Under the pieces are notes generated by a model that was not told where the DNA came from, made no database searches, and saw nothing but the letters and a program-made list of their open reading frames with translations. The translations under genes and the position numbers were made by a program. Below are positions 32,880 through 41,391 of a stretch of DNA of 58,583 nucleotides, piece after piece (the stretch's first letter is position 1; every line of letters begins with the position of its first letter). Source of the stretch: an uncultured Oscillospiraceae bacterium (GTDB lineage Bacteria > Bacillota > Clostridia > Oscillospirales > Oscillospiraceae); NCBI GenBank assembly GCA_947625845.1, contig CANQQB010000006.1, forward strand, positions 1-58,583. The letters are read 5' to 3'.

Positions 32880-33094
32880 TGGTTTTCATAAAAAATGTAA
32901 TTTTTGTTACTTTTAACGGACGTTATGTCAATCGTTACCTTAAGAAAGTTACGTTTTGTAATTATTAATTTCCCATATTCGCTGGATTTTGGTCTACCGA
33001 TGGTATCAATCGTTACAATTTATGACGAGATTTAGTGTTTTTGTAATTAAATCAATGTGGTCACGAGGTAATAACAAATAGTTATTAAAATTGC
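32880..33094. other. AT-rich intergenic patch with repeated TCAATCGTTAC and TGTAATT words
   Basis: The 215 bases between the xerD promoter and the TIGR04086 gene are strikingly AT-rich compared with everything around them and contain no ORF with a ribosome-binding site. TCAATCGTTAC occurs twice (about 32929 and 33008), TTGTAATT-type words several times, and TAATAAC/GTTATTA form a perfect inverted repeat at 33069-33087. No promoter could be assigned to a gene from it. A protein-binding or origin-like region is possible. Confidence 0.4.
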
Positions 33095-33496
33095 CTAACG
33101 GCGGTGTCTTTTATGGGTATTTTGACGAATGGAGGCCACAGCGCCCAGGGCTCCGCCCAGCAAAACCGCCGCCGCAAGATAGACAAGCCACGGCCCGAAT
33201 GCGCTGTTTCTCCCCGCCAGAGCGCACACAAGCGCCGCCAGCAGGATATAGGTCCCTGCGATAGCGCCTCCCGTTGCCAGTGCCTCCTTGCCCCGGCTTT
33301 TGGCGATCAGGACCGTCACGGCCAGTACGGACAGCCCCGCCGCGACAGACGCCGCCACGCTACCCGCCGCCTCCGGCAGGACCTCGCGCGTGATGGCCCA
33401 TGCCAGCGGCAGACACAGCAGCGCCGTCAGCGCCAGTGCGCACCCCTCCCCCACGGCCGCGCAGATGAGGAATGAGCGTTTTTTGAAAAATGTCAT
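33095..33496 (-). CDS. TIGR04086 family membrane protein
   Basis: A 133-residue protein with four membrane spans and basic ends (MTFFKKR; TRQNTHKRHRR-like tail). It follows yajC on the same strand, which is the usual neighbourhood of the clostridial TIGR04086 family. The family has no known function; the link to the Sec accessory protein YajC is only positional. Its ribosome-binding site lies inside a long hairpin (33506-33548). Confidence 0.75.
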   Translation of the reverse strand: MTFFKKRSFLICAAVGEGCALALTALLCLPLAWAITREVLPEAAGSVAASVAAGLSVLAVTVLIAKSRGKEALATGGAIAGTYILLAALVCALAGRNSAFGPWLVYLAAAVLLGGALGAVASIRQNTHKRHRR

Positions 33497-33505
33497 GATA
33501 AAGAT

Positions 33506-33548
33506 ACCCCCCGGAAATCAGGCTGGTAAAGCCTATTCCCGGAGGGGT
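33506..33548 (-). promoter_or_regulatory. Long hairpin between yajC and the TIGR04086 gene
   Basis: About 18 base pairs with two bulges and a 5-base loop: ACCCC/GGGGT, CCGG/CCGG and AGGCT/AGCCT. On the minus strand the 3' arm ends GGGGGGT, the only ribosome-binding site of the downstream gene. There is no T-run, so it fits translation control or RNA processing better than termination. Confidence 0.45.
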
Positions 33549-33575
33549 AAGAACATGCTTATGAAATTTTCGCCG

Positions 33576-33983
33576 TTACTCCTTAGGCTCCTCGGTCTGC
33601 TTGCCCACGCTGGACACGGCCCACTTCATCAGCTGCAAGCGCACCCGATCGTCGCTGGTCTCGATGACGATGGCGTTTTCGCGGACATTGACCACCTTGC
33701 CCATGATGCCGCCGATAGTGGTGACGGTGTCGCCCACCGCCAGGTTATCGCGCATCTGCTGAGCCTGCTTTTTCCGCTTGTTCTCCGGCCGGATCATGAG
33801 GAAGTAGAACACGCCGATCATGAGCACCAGCATAATGATCATGCTGATGCCGCCGCCGGCGGCGGAGGCCGTTGCCGCGCCGTCTTCCGTGGTCGCCGCG
33901 GGCACGCAGCCGCTGGCCATGAACACACCCAGCGCCACCATCACAAAAAGGGCCAGGACCCTGGTAAAGCGAGAAAGTTTCAT
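33576..33983 (-). CDS. yajC: Preprotein translocase subunit YajC with an unusual lipoprotein-like N-terminus
   Basis: A 135-residue YajC, accessory to SecDF-YajC. The usual single span (MIIMLVLMIGVFYFLMIRP, about 45-63) and the following KKQAQQMRDNLAVGDTVTTIGGI region are intact. Unlike ordinary YajC it has an extra N-terminal hydrophobic segment ending MASGC (Cys26), which looks like a lipoprotein signal. The start ATG at 33983 is fixed by GGAGG. It sits after queA and tgt, the classic order. Confidence 0.9.
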   Translation of the reverse strand: MKLSRFTRVLALFVMVALGVFMASGCVPAATTEDGAATASAAGGGISMIIMLVLMIGVFYFLMIRPENKRKKQAQQMRDNLAVGDTVTTIGGIMGKVVNVRENAIVIETSDDRVRLQLMKWAVSSVGKQTEEPKE

Positions 33984-34023
33984 CTGTATACCTCCAAATA
34001 GATTAGCACCATTATAAATGCGA

Positions 34024-35178
<1,155 letters not shown>

Positions 35179-36213
35179 TTAATGGATAAACATGGCGTCG
35201 CCGAAGCTGAAAAACCGGTACTCCCGCCGCACCGCCTCGGCGTAGGCGTTCAGGATGTTCTCCCGCCCGGCCAGCGCGGACACCAGCATCACCAGCGTGG
35301 AGCCGGGCAGGTGGAAGTTGGTCACCAGCGCGTCGACGCACTTGAATTTGTACCCCGGATAGATGAAGATGTCCGTCCACCCGCTCTCCGGCCGGAGAAG
35401 GCCGTCCGCCCCCGTGAAGCTCTCCAGCGTCCGGCAGGACGTGGTGCCCACGGAAATGACCCGTCCGCCGGCGGCTTTGGCCCGGTTCACCGCCTCCGCC
35501 GTTTCCATGGGCACGGTGCAGTACTCGCTGTGCATCTCGTGGTCTTCGATGTTCTCCGCCTTCACAGGCCGGAACGTGCCCAGGCCCACGTGCAGCGTCA
35601 CGAACCGCACGTCCACGCCCATAGCCCGTATCTTGTCCAGCAACTCAGGTGTAAAGTGCAGCCCTGCCGTGGGAGCCGCCGCGCTGCCCGGATGGACGGA
35701 ATAGACGGTCTGGTACCGCTCCGGGTCGTCCAGCTGCTCCTTGATATAGGGCGGCAGAGGCACACGGCCCAGCTTTTCCAGCACCTCCAGAAAGATGCCC
35801 TCGTAGGCAAAGCGCACGACCCGGTTGCCGTCGGGCAGCACTTCCTCCACCCTGCCCTTCAGCTCCCCGTCGCCGAAGATGATCTCCGCGCCGTCCCGCA
35901 GCTTTTTCCCCGGCCGAACCAGGCACTCCCAGCGCCCTTCGCCCATATCCCGCAGCAGCAGCACCTCCGCCGCGCCGCCGGTAGGCCGTGCGCCGACGAG
36001 CCGGGCCGGTATCACACGGGAGTCGTTGAGCACCATGCAGTCCCCTGGCCGGAGATAGTCGGGCAGATCGTAAAAATGCCGGTGTTCCATCTCGCCGGTG
36101 GTCTTGTCCAGCGCCAGCAGCCTGGACCCGTCCCGGCGTTCCAAAGGCGTCTGGGCGATCAGCCGCTCCGGCAGTTCGTACATAAAATCGGATGTCTTCA
36201 ACTCAGCCTCCAC
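35179..36213 (-). CDS. queA: S-adenosylmethionine:tRNA ribosyltransferase-isomerase
   Basis: Converts preQ1 in tRNA to epoxyqueuosine after Tgt. The family N-terminus [17 protein letters not shown] and segments [14 protein letters not shown] and TAGLHFT are conserved; 344 residues. It overlaps the upstream SLH/SpoIID gene by 11 bases and is followed by tgt. Together the two genes give the final steps of tRNA queuosine synthesis from an imported or synthesised base. Confidence 0.96.
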   Translation of the reverse strand: MEAELKTSDFMYELPERLIAQTPLERRDGSRLLALDKTTGEMEHRHFYDLPDYLRPGDCMVLNDSRVIPARLVGARPTGGAAEVLLLRDMGEGRWECLVRPGKKLRDGAEIIFGDGELKGRVEEVLPDGNRVVRFAYEGIFLEVLEKLGRVPLPPYIKEQLDDPERYQTVYSVHPGSAAAPTAGLHFTPELLDKIRAMGVDVRFVTLHVGLGTFRPVKAENIEDHEMHSEYCTVPMETAEAVNRAKAAGGRVISVGTTSCRTLESFTGADGLLRPESGWTDIFIYPGYKFKCVDALVTNFHLPGSTLVMLVSALAGRENILNAYAEAVRREYRFFSFGDAMFIH

Positions 36214-37858
36214 TCTGGATGCTGGTCCCGGTGTAGTAAAAGCCCAGGATCGCCTCGCAGCTCTTATTGTAATATTTCCCCATGGCGTAAGCTCCCCAGG
36301 CGCTCATGCCCACCCGGTGGCTGGCGCTGACCATGGAGCTGTAGTTGCCGCCGCCTGCGGCGATATCGCTCTTGGCCGCCTGCTCGTAGGGGTCCGCCTT
36401 ACCCACCAGATAGGGGTAGTTCGTGCCGTAGACCGCGGACGAATCCAATGTCTGCCCGCCGTCACAGGAGGAATAGCAGGTCACACATATCTTGCCGTTA
36501 TAGGTCAGATACTGACCACTTGTCGCGTCCACCGCCGCGTCCGACGCGGCAAACCAGCTCTCGTCATAGCTTTTGGCCCGGCCATAGTAAATCTGCGTCC
36601 CGGAGCCGGTTACGATGTCCATGCCGTACGCGCCGTATATGCTCCAATTATAGCTCATCGCATAGCTTCTGCATACGATGGCCACCGCCTTCATGACCTC
36701 CGCCGGCCAGCTGTTGGAGAACTCAAAGGGCAGCACGCCCTTCACGTAATCCTCCACGTCCACGTAATTCACAACGGTTATGTACCCGGGCTTTCCGGTG
36801 GCCTGGGTGAGTTCAAAGTCGCCAAAATATCTGTAATTCCCATTCACCCGCGTCACGGCCTTGCCGCCGCTCGCCGGGTGCAGGGCCAGCGTCCCCTCGG
36901 TGGTATAGACCACGTTCCCCGCGCCGTCACTGACCGTGAAGACCGTGCCGTCGGTGGTGACGGTGACGCTTGTGCTGTCCACGGACCCCACGGCGGAGAA
37001 CTGTCGGCCGGACATGACGCCGTAGGCAAAGCCCGAGCCGTTTTCACAGTTCAGTGTCACGGTCTGGACGCAGGTGTCGATGTTCTTCGTCTTGACCAGC
37101 ACGCCCACCCGGATCACATTGGACTGGATGGCCACGGTCCCGCCGGGGCGTGTGGCCGGCGTATCCGGCAGGGTGTTGGGGTCCAAAGTTTCCGGCTGGT
37201 CACCGGCGGACGGAGTCCCGCCGCCGGAGCCGGCAAAGCGCATGAGCATGGTGGCCGCCTCCGCACGGGTGGCGGAGCCGAGGGGGTTCAATTTACCGTT
37301 GGCATTGCCCTGTATCACGCCGCAGCGCTGCATCGCGTCCACGTCGGCCTTCGCCCAGGCGCTGATCTGGCCGCTGTCCGGAAACGTATTGACCGCGCCC
37401 GACTGGCCCAGAGCCAGCCCCATCGCGGCGGCGAACCGGTTCAGCATCGCGCACATCTGCTCCCGTGTGATGTTGGCGTCGGGGCTGAACTTATTGTTGC
37501 CCGTGCCGGAGACCACGCCCGCGGCCTTCGCCCAGGCGGCGTAACCGGCGTAATAGGCCCCGGCGGGCACGTCGGTGAAGCCCGCGTCCTTCCACCCCGC
37601 CGGGTCCACCCCGGCGTACCGGCCCAGCACGGTCACGAACATAGCCCGTGACATGCTCAGGTTCGGGGAAAATGCCGTGTCGCTGGTGCCCTTGAAAAGG
37701 CCCCGTCCCACCACGTAGTTCACGGCTTCGTAATACCAGTTGGAGCCGTTCACATCGGAAAACCCGGCGGCCTCCGCCCCTGTGGGCAGGCATACCGCCG
37801 CCAGCAGGACCATCGCCAGAGCCGCCGCGAAACGGCGGACGCGCCGCTTGTTGTGCAT
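36203..37858 (-). CDS. S-layer-homology protein with SpoIID/LytB domain
   Basis: A 551-residue exported protein. Signal peptide about 1-30 (basic [10 protein letters not shown], cleavage after AEA), three SLH repeats (about 32-200; [25 protein letters not shown], then [17 protein letters not shown], then [15 protein letters not shown], each quoted in part), a short Gly/Pro linker and a SpoIID domain (about 250-545) with [12 protein letters not shown] and a Cys-rich [13 protein letters not shown] segment. SpoIID proteins are lytic transglycosylases or amidase enhancers; here the SLH repeats should hold it on the wall. The ATG at 37858 is fixed by GGAGG. It has its own promoter. Confidence 0.88.
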   Translation of the reverse strand: MHNKRRVRRFAAALAMVLLAAVCLPTGAEAAGFSDVNGSNWYYEAVNYVVGRGLFKGTSDTAFSPNLSMSRAMFVTVLGRYAGVDPAGWKDAGFTDVPAGAYYAGYAAWAKAAGVVSGTGNNKFSPDANITREQMCAMLNRFAAAMGLALGQSGAVNTFPDSGQISAWAKADVDAMQRCGVIQGNANGKLNPLGSATRAEAATMLMRFAGSGGGTPSAGDQPETLDPNTLPDTPATRPGGTVAIQSNVIRVGVLVKTKNIDTCVQTVTLNCENGSGFAYGVMSGRQFSAVGSVDSTSVTVTTDGTVFTVSDGAGNVVYTTEGTLALHPASGGKAVTRVNGNYRYFGDFELTQATGKPGYITVVNYVDVEDYVKGVLPFEFSNSWPAEVMKAVAIVCRSYAMSYNWSIYGAYGMDIVTGSGTQIYYGRAKSYDESWFAASDAAVDATSGQYLTYNGKICVTCYSSCDGGQTLDSSAVYGTNYPYLVGKADPYEQAAKSDIAAGGGNYSSMVSASHRVGMSAWGAYAMGKYYNKSCEAILGFYYTGTSIQSGG

Positions 37859-37892
37859 AAGTGACCTCCTTCCCGCCAAAAATGCGTATCTG

Positions 37893-37921
37893 TTGACGGA
37901 AAAGTGCGCAAGTGCTATACT
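37893..37921 (+). promoter_or_regulatory. Vegetative promoter of asd-dapA
   Basis: TTGACG (37893-37898), 17-base spacer and TATACT (37916-37921). It gives an asd leader of about 110 bases, which crosses the oppositely oriented promoter at 37947-37975. Confidence 0.6.
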
Positions 37922-37943
37922 TTACAGGCTGTACTTTACGGGC
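37916..37943. repeat. Tandem 14-bp repeat in the asd / SLH-protein divergent promoter region
   Basis: TATACTTTACAGGC is followed directly by TGTACTTTACGGGC (12 of 14 identical). The first unit contains the asd -10 box and the pair lies just beyond the start of the opposite promoter, a position suited to a regulator of both genes. Confidence 0.4.
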
Positions 37944-37946
37944 AAT

Positions 37947-37975
37947 ACTATATACAAAAACCGACATATTGTCAA
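37947..37975 (-). promoter_or_regulatory. Vegetative promoter of the SLH/SpoIID gene
   Basis: Minus-strand perfect TTGACA (37975-37970), 17-base spacer and TATAGT (37952-37947). Confidence 0.65.
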
Positions 37976-38038
37976 CGATTATGTAACCTTGCACCCCTTT
38001 TTCGCGGCTGCATACACTGATTCAGGAGGTCATCAAAC

Positions 38039-39124
38039 ATGGAAAAGCTGAAAGTTGGCGTCATCGGCGGCACCGGTATGGTGGGGCAGCGTTTTGTCTC
38101 CCTGCTGGCGGAGCACCCCTGGTTCGACCTGACGGTCATCGCGGCCAGCGGCCGCAGCGCCGGAAAGACTTACGAGCAGGCCGTTGGAACCCGCTGGGCA
38201 CTGGAGGTGCCCATGCCGGAAAAGGCCAAGGCCATCGTGGTCAAAAACGCCGTGGACGATATGGCCGCCATCGCCGCGGAGGTGGACCTGGTGTTCTCCG
38301 CCGTGGATATGAAGACCGACGAGATACGCGCGCTGGAGGAAGGCTACGCGAAGCTGGAGTGTCCGGTGGTATCCAACAACAGCGCCCACCGCTGGACGCC
38401 TGACGTGCCCATGGTGGTGCCGGAGATCAACCCGGAGCACCTGGCCGTCATCCCGGCCCAGCGCAAGCGTCTGGGCACCAGACGCGGCTTCATCGCCGTC
38501 AAGAGCAACTGTTCCCTGCAAAGCTACGTTCCCGCGCTGCACCCGCTGAAGGACGAGTTCGGCCTGGAAAAGGTGCTGGTGTGCACCTATCAGGCCATAT
38601 CCGGCGCGGGCAAGACCTTTGAGACCTGGCCGGAGATGGCGGACAACGTGATACCCTACATCGGCGGCGAGGAGGAAAAGAGCGAGCAGGAGCCCATGAA
38701 GCTCTGGGGCCATGTGGAAAACGACCGGATCGTGAACGCGTCCGCTCCGTCCATCACCGCCCAGTGCCTGCGCGTCCCCGCCAGCAACGGCCATATGGCC
38801 GCCGTATTCGCCAGCTTTGCCAAAAAGCCCTCCAAGGAGGAAATCCTGGCCCGCTGGACCGCCTTTTCCGGCAAGCCCCAGCAGTTGGCGCTCCCCTCCG
38901 CCCCCAAACAGTTCCTCCACTATTTCGAGGAGGACAACCGGCCCCAGACAAAGCTGGACCGGAATCTGGAAGGCGGTATGGCCGTGAGCGTCGGACGGCT
39001 TCGGCCCGACACCCAGTATGACTACAAGTTCGTGTGCCTGAGCCACAATACCCTGCGTGGCGCGGCCGGCGGCGCGGTGCTGCTGGCGGAGCTTCTCCGG
39101 GCAGAGGGCTGGCTGGATAAATGA
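38039..39124 (+). CDS. asd: Aspartate-semialdehyde dehydrogenase
   Basis: Second step from aspartate to lysine, threonine and methionine. GVIGGTGMVGQRF (about 7-19) binds NADP, SNCS (about 157-160) holds the catalytic cysteine, and HR/E residues follow in the EEEKSEQEPMK region. The 361-residue length and this last region place it in the archaeal/fungal-like class of ASADH rather than the short bacterial class. Ribosome-binding site AGGAGG. Followed by dapA. Confidence 0.94.
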   Translation: MEKLKVGVIGGTGMVGQRFVSLLAEHPWFDLTVIAASGRSAGKTYEQAVGTRWALEVPMPEKAKAIVVKNAVDDMAAIAAEVDLVFSAVDMKTDEIRALEEGYAKLECPVVSNNSAHRWTPDVPMVVPEINPEHLAVIPAQRKRLGTRRGFIAVKSNCSLQSYVPALHPLKDEFGLEKVLVCTYQAISGAGKTFETWPEMADNVIPYIGGEEEKSEQEPMKLWGHVENDRIVNASAPSITAQCLRVPASNGHMAAVFASFAKKPSKEEILARWTAFSGKPQQLALPSAPKQFLHYFEEDNRPQTKLDRNLEGGMAVSVGRLRPDTQYDYKFVCLSHNTLRGAAGGAVLLAELLRAEGWLDK

Positions 39125-39143
39125 CCTCCCAAATTTGATGCAA

Positions 39144-39176
39144 AAGACGCTGTGGACCGATCGTCCGCGGCGTCTT
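39144..39176 (+). terminator. Hairpin between asd and dapA
   Basis: AAGACGC...GGAC and GTCC...GCGTCTT pair with two mismatches. There is only a short T-run, so it may be a weak terminator or processing site. Confidence 0.35.
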
Positions 39177-39195
39177 CCCATTAGGAGGAATCGAA

Positions 39196-40083
39196 TTGAA
39201 AACGCCGATATTTACCGGCTCCGGCACCGCCATCGTGACGCCGATGCTGGATGGCGCCATCGATCTTGACGCCTTTGCCCGCCTCATCGAGGCTCAGGCC
39301 GCCGGCGGCACCGCCGCGCTCATCGTCTGCGGCACCACCGGCGAAGGCGCTACACTCACCCCGGACGAGCGGGAAAAGCTCTTTCGCTTCGCCGTCAAAA
39401 AAAGCGGCGGCCGGATGAAGATCGTGGCCGGCGTCGGCTCCAACGACACCGCCGCCGCTCTGGCAATGGCCAAGCGGGCCGAGAGCGCCGGCGCGGACGG
39501 GCTGCTGCTGGTCACGCCCTATTACAATAAGACCACCCAGGCCGGCCTCGTCAAGCACTTCACCTATATAGCGGACCGGACCGAGCTTCCCATCATCGTC
39601 TACAATGTCCCCAGCCGGACAGGCGTGGGAGTGACGCCGGAAACATACGCCGTCCTGGCCGACCACCCCCGCATCAACGCCGTCAAGGAGGCCAACGGGG
39701 ACATCGGCGCATTCGCCAGGACCTGCGCCCTGTGCGGCGACAGGCTGCACTTTTACAGCGGCAACGACAGCGACACCGTGGCCATGATGGCCCTGGGGGC
39801 AAAAGGCGTCATATCCGTGGCCAGCAACATCGTGCCCGCCGCCGTGGGCCGCCTGTGCGCGCTGTGCCTGGCCGGGGACTATACGGCCGCGGCGGCGCTC
39901 AACCGGGAATACATGGACCTGTTCACCGCCCTGTTCCGGGAGGTGAACCCCATCCCCGTCAAGACCGCCATGGGCATGATGGACCTGTGCTCGCCCGAGA
40001 TGCGCCTGCCGCTGGTCCCCATGGGCGACGGCAACAGAGCCGCGCTGGCGGAAGTGCTGGCCAAGCACGGCCTCATCCGATAA
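39196..40083 (+). CDS. dapA: 4-hydroxy-tetrahydrodipicolinate synthase
   Basis: Condenses aspartate semialdehyde with pyruvate. TIM-barrel protein of 295 residues with the GTTGEGATL loop (about 44-52), the catalytic tyrosine in VYNVPSRTG (about 135) and the Schiff-base lysine in AVKEANGD (about 163). The start is TTG with AGGAGG six bases upstream. It uses the product of asd just before it, towards diaminopimelate, lysine and dipicolinate for spores. Confidence 0.95.
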   Translation: MKTPIFTGSGTAIVTPMLDGAIDLDAFARLIEAQAAGGTAALIVCGTTGEGATLTPDEREKLFRFAVKKSGGRMKIVAGVGSNDTAAALAMAKRAESAGADGLLLVTPYYNKTTQAGLVKHFTYIADRTELPIIVYNVPSRTGVGVTPETYAVLADHPRINAVKEANGDIGAFARTCALCGDRLHFYSGNDSDTVAMMALGAKGVISVASNIVPAAVGRLCALCLAGDYTAAAALNREYMDLFTALFREVNPIPVKTAMGMMDLCSPEMRLPLVPMGDGNRAALAEVLAKHGLIR

Positions 40084-40099
40084 ATTCCATACTATGGCA

Positions 40100-40125
40100 A
40101 AGCGGCCCGGAAATCCGGGCCGCTT
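40100..40125 (+). terminator. Perfect GC hairpin after dapA
   Basis: AAGCGGCCCGG and CCGGGCCGCTT pair over 11 bp around AAAT. T-runs are weak on both sides, but its place between converging genes suggests a two-way terminator. Confidence 0.5.
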
Positions 40126-40140
40126 GTGCGGTATTCAGGT

Positions 40141-40536
40141 TTAGTCCTTGTCGCTGTGCTCGGGCGTGGCCTCGGGGTTGGTGCTGGCCTGGGCGTTGTT
40201 GTCCCTGGCGCTGCCGTTATCCTGGCCGTTGCCGGTCATGTCGTCCACCATGTCCTCTCCGGCGTCCACGATGTCGTCCACCGCGTCCTCACCGGCGCCG
40301 ACGACGCCGTCCACCGCGTCCCGGCCGTCGTCGATGATACCGTCCGCCGTGCTGTCGTCAGGCTCGTCGGTGGGTTCTGGCGTGGCCGTGGGTCCCTCGG
40401 TAGGCGTGGGCTTGGTCGTGGCGGTGACTGCGGGCGTGGCCGTGGGACGGTTCTCCCCGCTCATGTCCTTGGCGCAGCCACCCAGCAGGCTCAGCAGCAT
40501 CACAGCCGCGAGTATGATCGTCAAGATGCTTTTCAT
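40141..40536 (-). CDS. Small acidic lipoprotein with short repeats
   Basis: A 131-residue protein not recognised by name. Lipoprotein signal with lipobox LLGGC (Cys21), then a Thr/Pro-rich stretch (about 28-60), then an acidic segment with a repeated D-x-VD-x-(V/I)V-x-AGEDxVDD pattern (about 70-102). The end is polar. Probably surface-exposed and held by a lipid. The Thr-Pro stretch resembles those of the two leucine-rich proteins in this window. Confidence 0.65.
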   Translation of the reverse strand: MKSILTIILAAVMLLSLLGGCAKDMSGENRPTATPAVTATTKPTPTEGPTATPEPTDEPDDSTADGIIDDGRDAVDGVVGAGEDAVDDIVDAGEDMVDDMTGNGQDNGSARDNNAQASTNPEATPEHSDKD

Positions 40537-40584
40537 CTTTATGCCTCCGTCGAATAGTATTGTAACAGCTCTTATTATGCCTAC

Positions 40585-40598
40585 ATTTCCGCGGAAAT
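40585..40598. promoter_or_regulatory. Perfect 14-bp palindrome ATTTCCGCGGAAAT
   Basis: It lies midway between the divergent lipoprotein and SLOG-protein genes, about 40-70 bases from each promoter region. Likely a dimer-binding site; regulator unknown. Confidence 0.35.
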
Positions 40599-40634
40599 TT
40601 CATGTGTGCAAAAATTTTTCTTTCCAATATGCTA

Positions 40635-40663
40635 TTGCGGCAAACGGCCGCGTGTGTCATAAT
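40635..40663 (+). promoter_or_regulatory. Promoter of the SLOG-family gene, predicting a leaderless transcript
   Basis: TTGCGG (40635-40640), 17-base spacer and CATAAT (40658-40663). The expected start, seven bases after the -10 box, is the A of the ATG at 40670. Confidence 0.5.
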
Positions 40664-40669
40664 ATACCC

Positions 40670-41188
40670 ATGGAACGAGAAAAGACCTGTTGTTTTACCG
40701 GCCACCGGGCCGAGAAGCTGCCCTGGCGGAACGACGAGCGCGCGCCGGGCTGTCTGCGTCTGAAAGCCGCGCTGGCGGACGTGCTGTCGAGCCTTTACGC
40801 CGGCGGCGTACGGCATTTTATATGCGGTATGGCCACCGGCGCGGACATGTACTTCGGCGAGGCGGTGTGCGCCCTGCGGGAGGAACACCCGGACGTGATG
40901 CTGGAGGCCGCCGTGCCCTTTCAGGGCCAGGAGCAGCGCTGGGACGAGCGTTGGCGGCGGCGCTATTTCCGCCTGGCTGAGTCCTGCGACAAGATCACCG
41001 TCCTGCACAGCGCCTATACGCCCACCTGCATGCGCGACCGCAACCAGTATATGGTGGACGCCTCTGGCGTTCTTGTGGCCGTCTATAACGGCGAGCGCGG
41101 CGGCACGCAGAGCACCATGCTCTACGCCATGCGCCAGGGACTGGAGATCATCGAACTGTCCCCGGACGGCCAGTGGCGGACCGTCTGA
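40670..41188 (+). CDS. SLOG family (DUF1273/YpsA-like) protein
   Basis: A 172-residue Rossmann-like protein with the family N-terminus CCFTGHRAEKLPW, the FICGMATGADMYFGE nucleotide-binding loop (about 47-61) and a VAVYNGERGGT loop (about 140-150). SLOG proteins are predicted to bind nucleotide-derived ligands; YpsA of Bacillus affects division. The ATG has no ribosome-binding site and coincides with the predicted transcription start. No toxin or defence partner is adjacent. Confidence 0.85.
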   Translation: MEREKTCCFTGHRAEKLPWRNDERAPGCLRLKAALADVLSSLYAGGVRHFICGMATGADMYFGEAVCALREEHPDVMLEAAVPFQGQEQRWDERWRRRYFRLAESCDKITVLHSAYTPTCMRDRNQYMVDASGVLVAVYNGERGGTQSTMLYAMRQGLEIIELSPDGQWRTV

Positions 41189-41218
41189 ACGCCCAGGCAG
41201 GATTTTTGCACAAAGCTC

Positions 41219-41247
41219 TTGACATTCCCGGCGATTTACGGTAGAAT
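41219..41247 (+). promoter_or_regulatory. Promoter of tRNA-Val
   Basis: Perfect TTGACA (41219-41224), 17-base spacer and TAGAAT (41242-41247), starting 8-9 bases before the mature tRNA. Confidence 0.75.
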
Positions 41248-41261
41248 ACCAAACGCTGAAC

Positions 41262-41337
41262 GGACGATTGGCGCAGCTGGTAGCGCATCCGCTTGACGTG
41301 CGGGAGGTCACAAGTTCGAGTCTTGTATCGTCCACCA
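41262..41337 (+). tRNA. tRNA-Val (anticodon GAC)
   Basis: 76 bases with acceptor stem GGACGAT/ATCGTCC, discriminator A and encoded CCA (41335-41337). The D arm is GGCGCAGCTGGTAGCGC-like, the anticodon loop TTGACGT presents GAC, and the T arm contains GTTCGAG. It reads valine codon GUC and, by wobble, GUU. Single tRNA with its own promoter and terminator. Confidence 0.95.
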
Positions 41338-41342
41338 TAAAG

Positions 41343-41377
41343 AAAACCCCGACGACCATCAGGTCGCCGGGGTTTTT
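41343..41377 (+). terminator. Intrinsic terminator after tRNA-Val
   Basis: AACCCCG-CGACC pairs with GGTCG-CGGGGTT around ATCA and is followed by TTTTT. The minus side also has a T-run, so it can end the guaB-to-lyase operon too. Confidence 0.85.
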
Positions 41378-41391
41378 GCTGTCTATGCCGT

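Noticed and set aside
32915-32960. A dif-like XerCD site near xerD
   Set aside because: TTATGTCAATC resembles the right dif half-site, but the left half and 6-bp centre do not match well enough.
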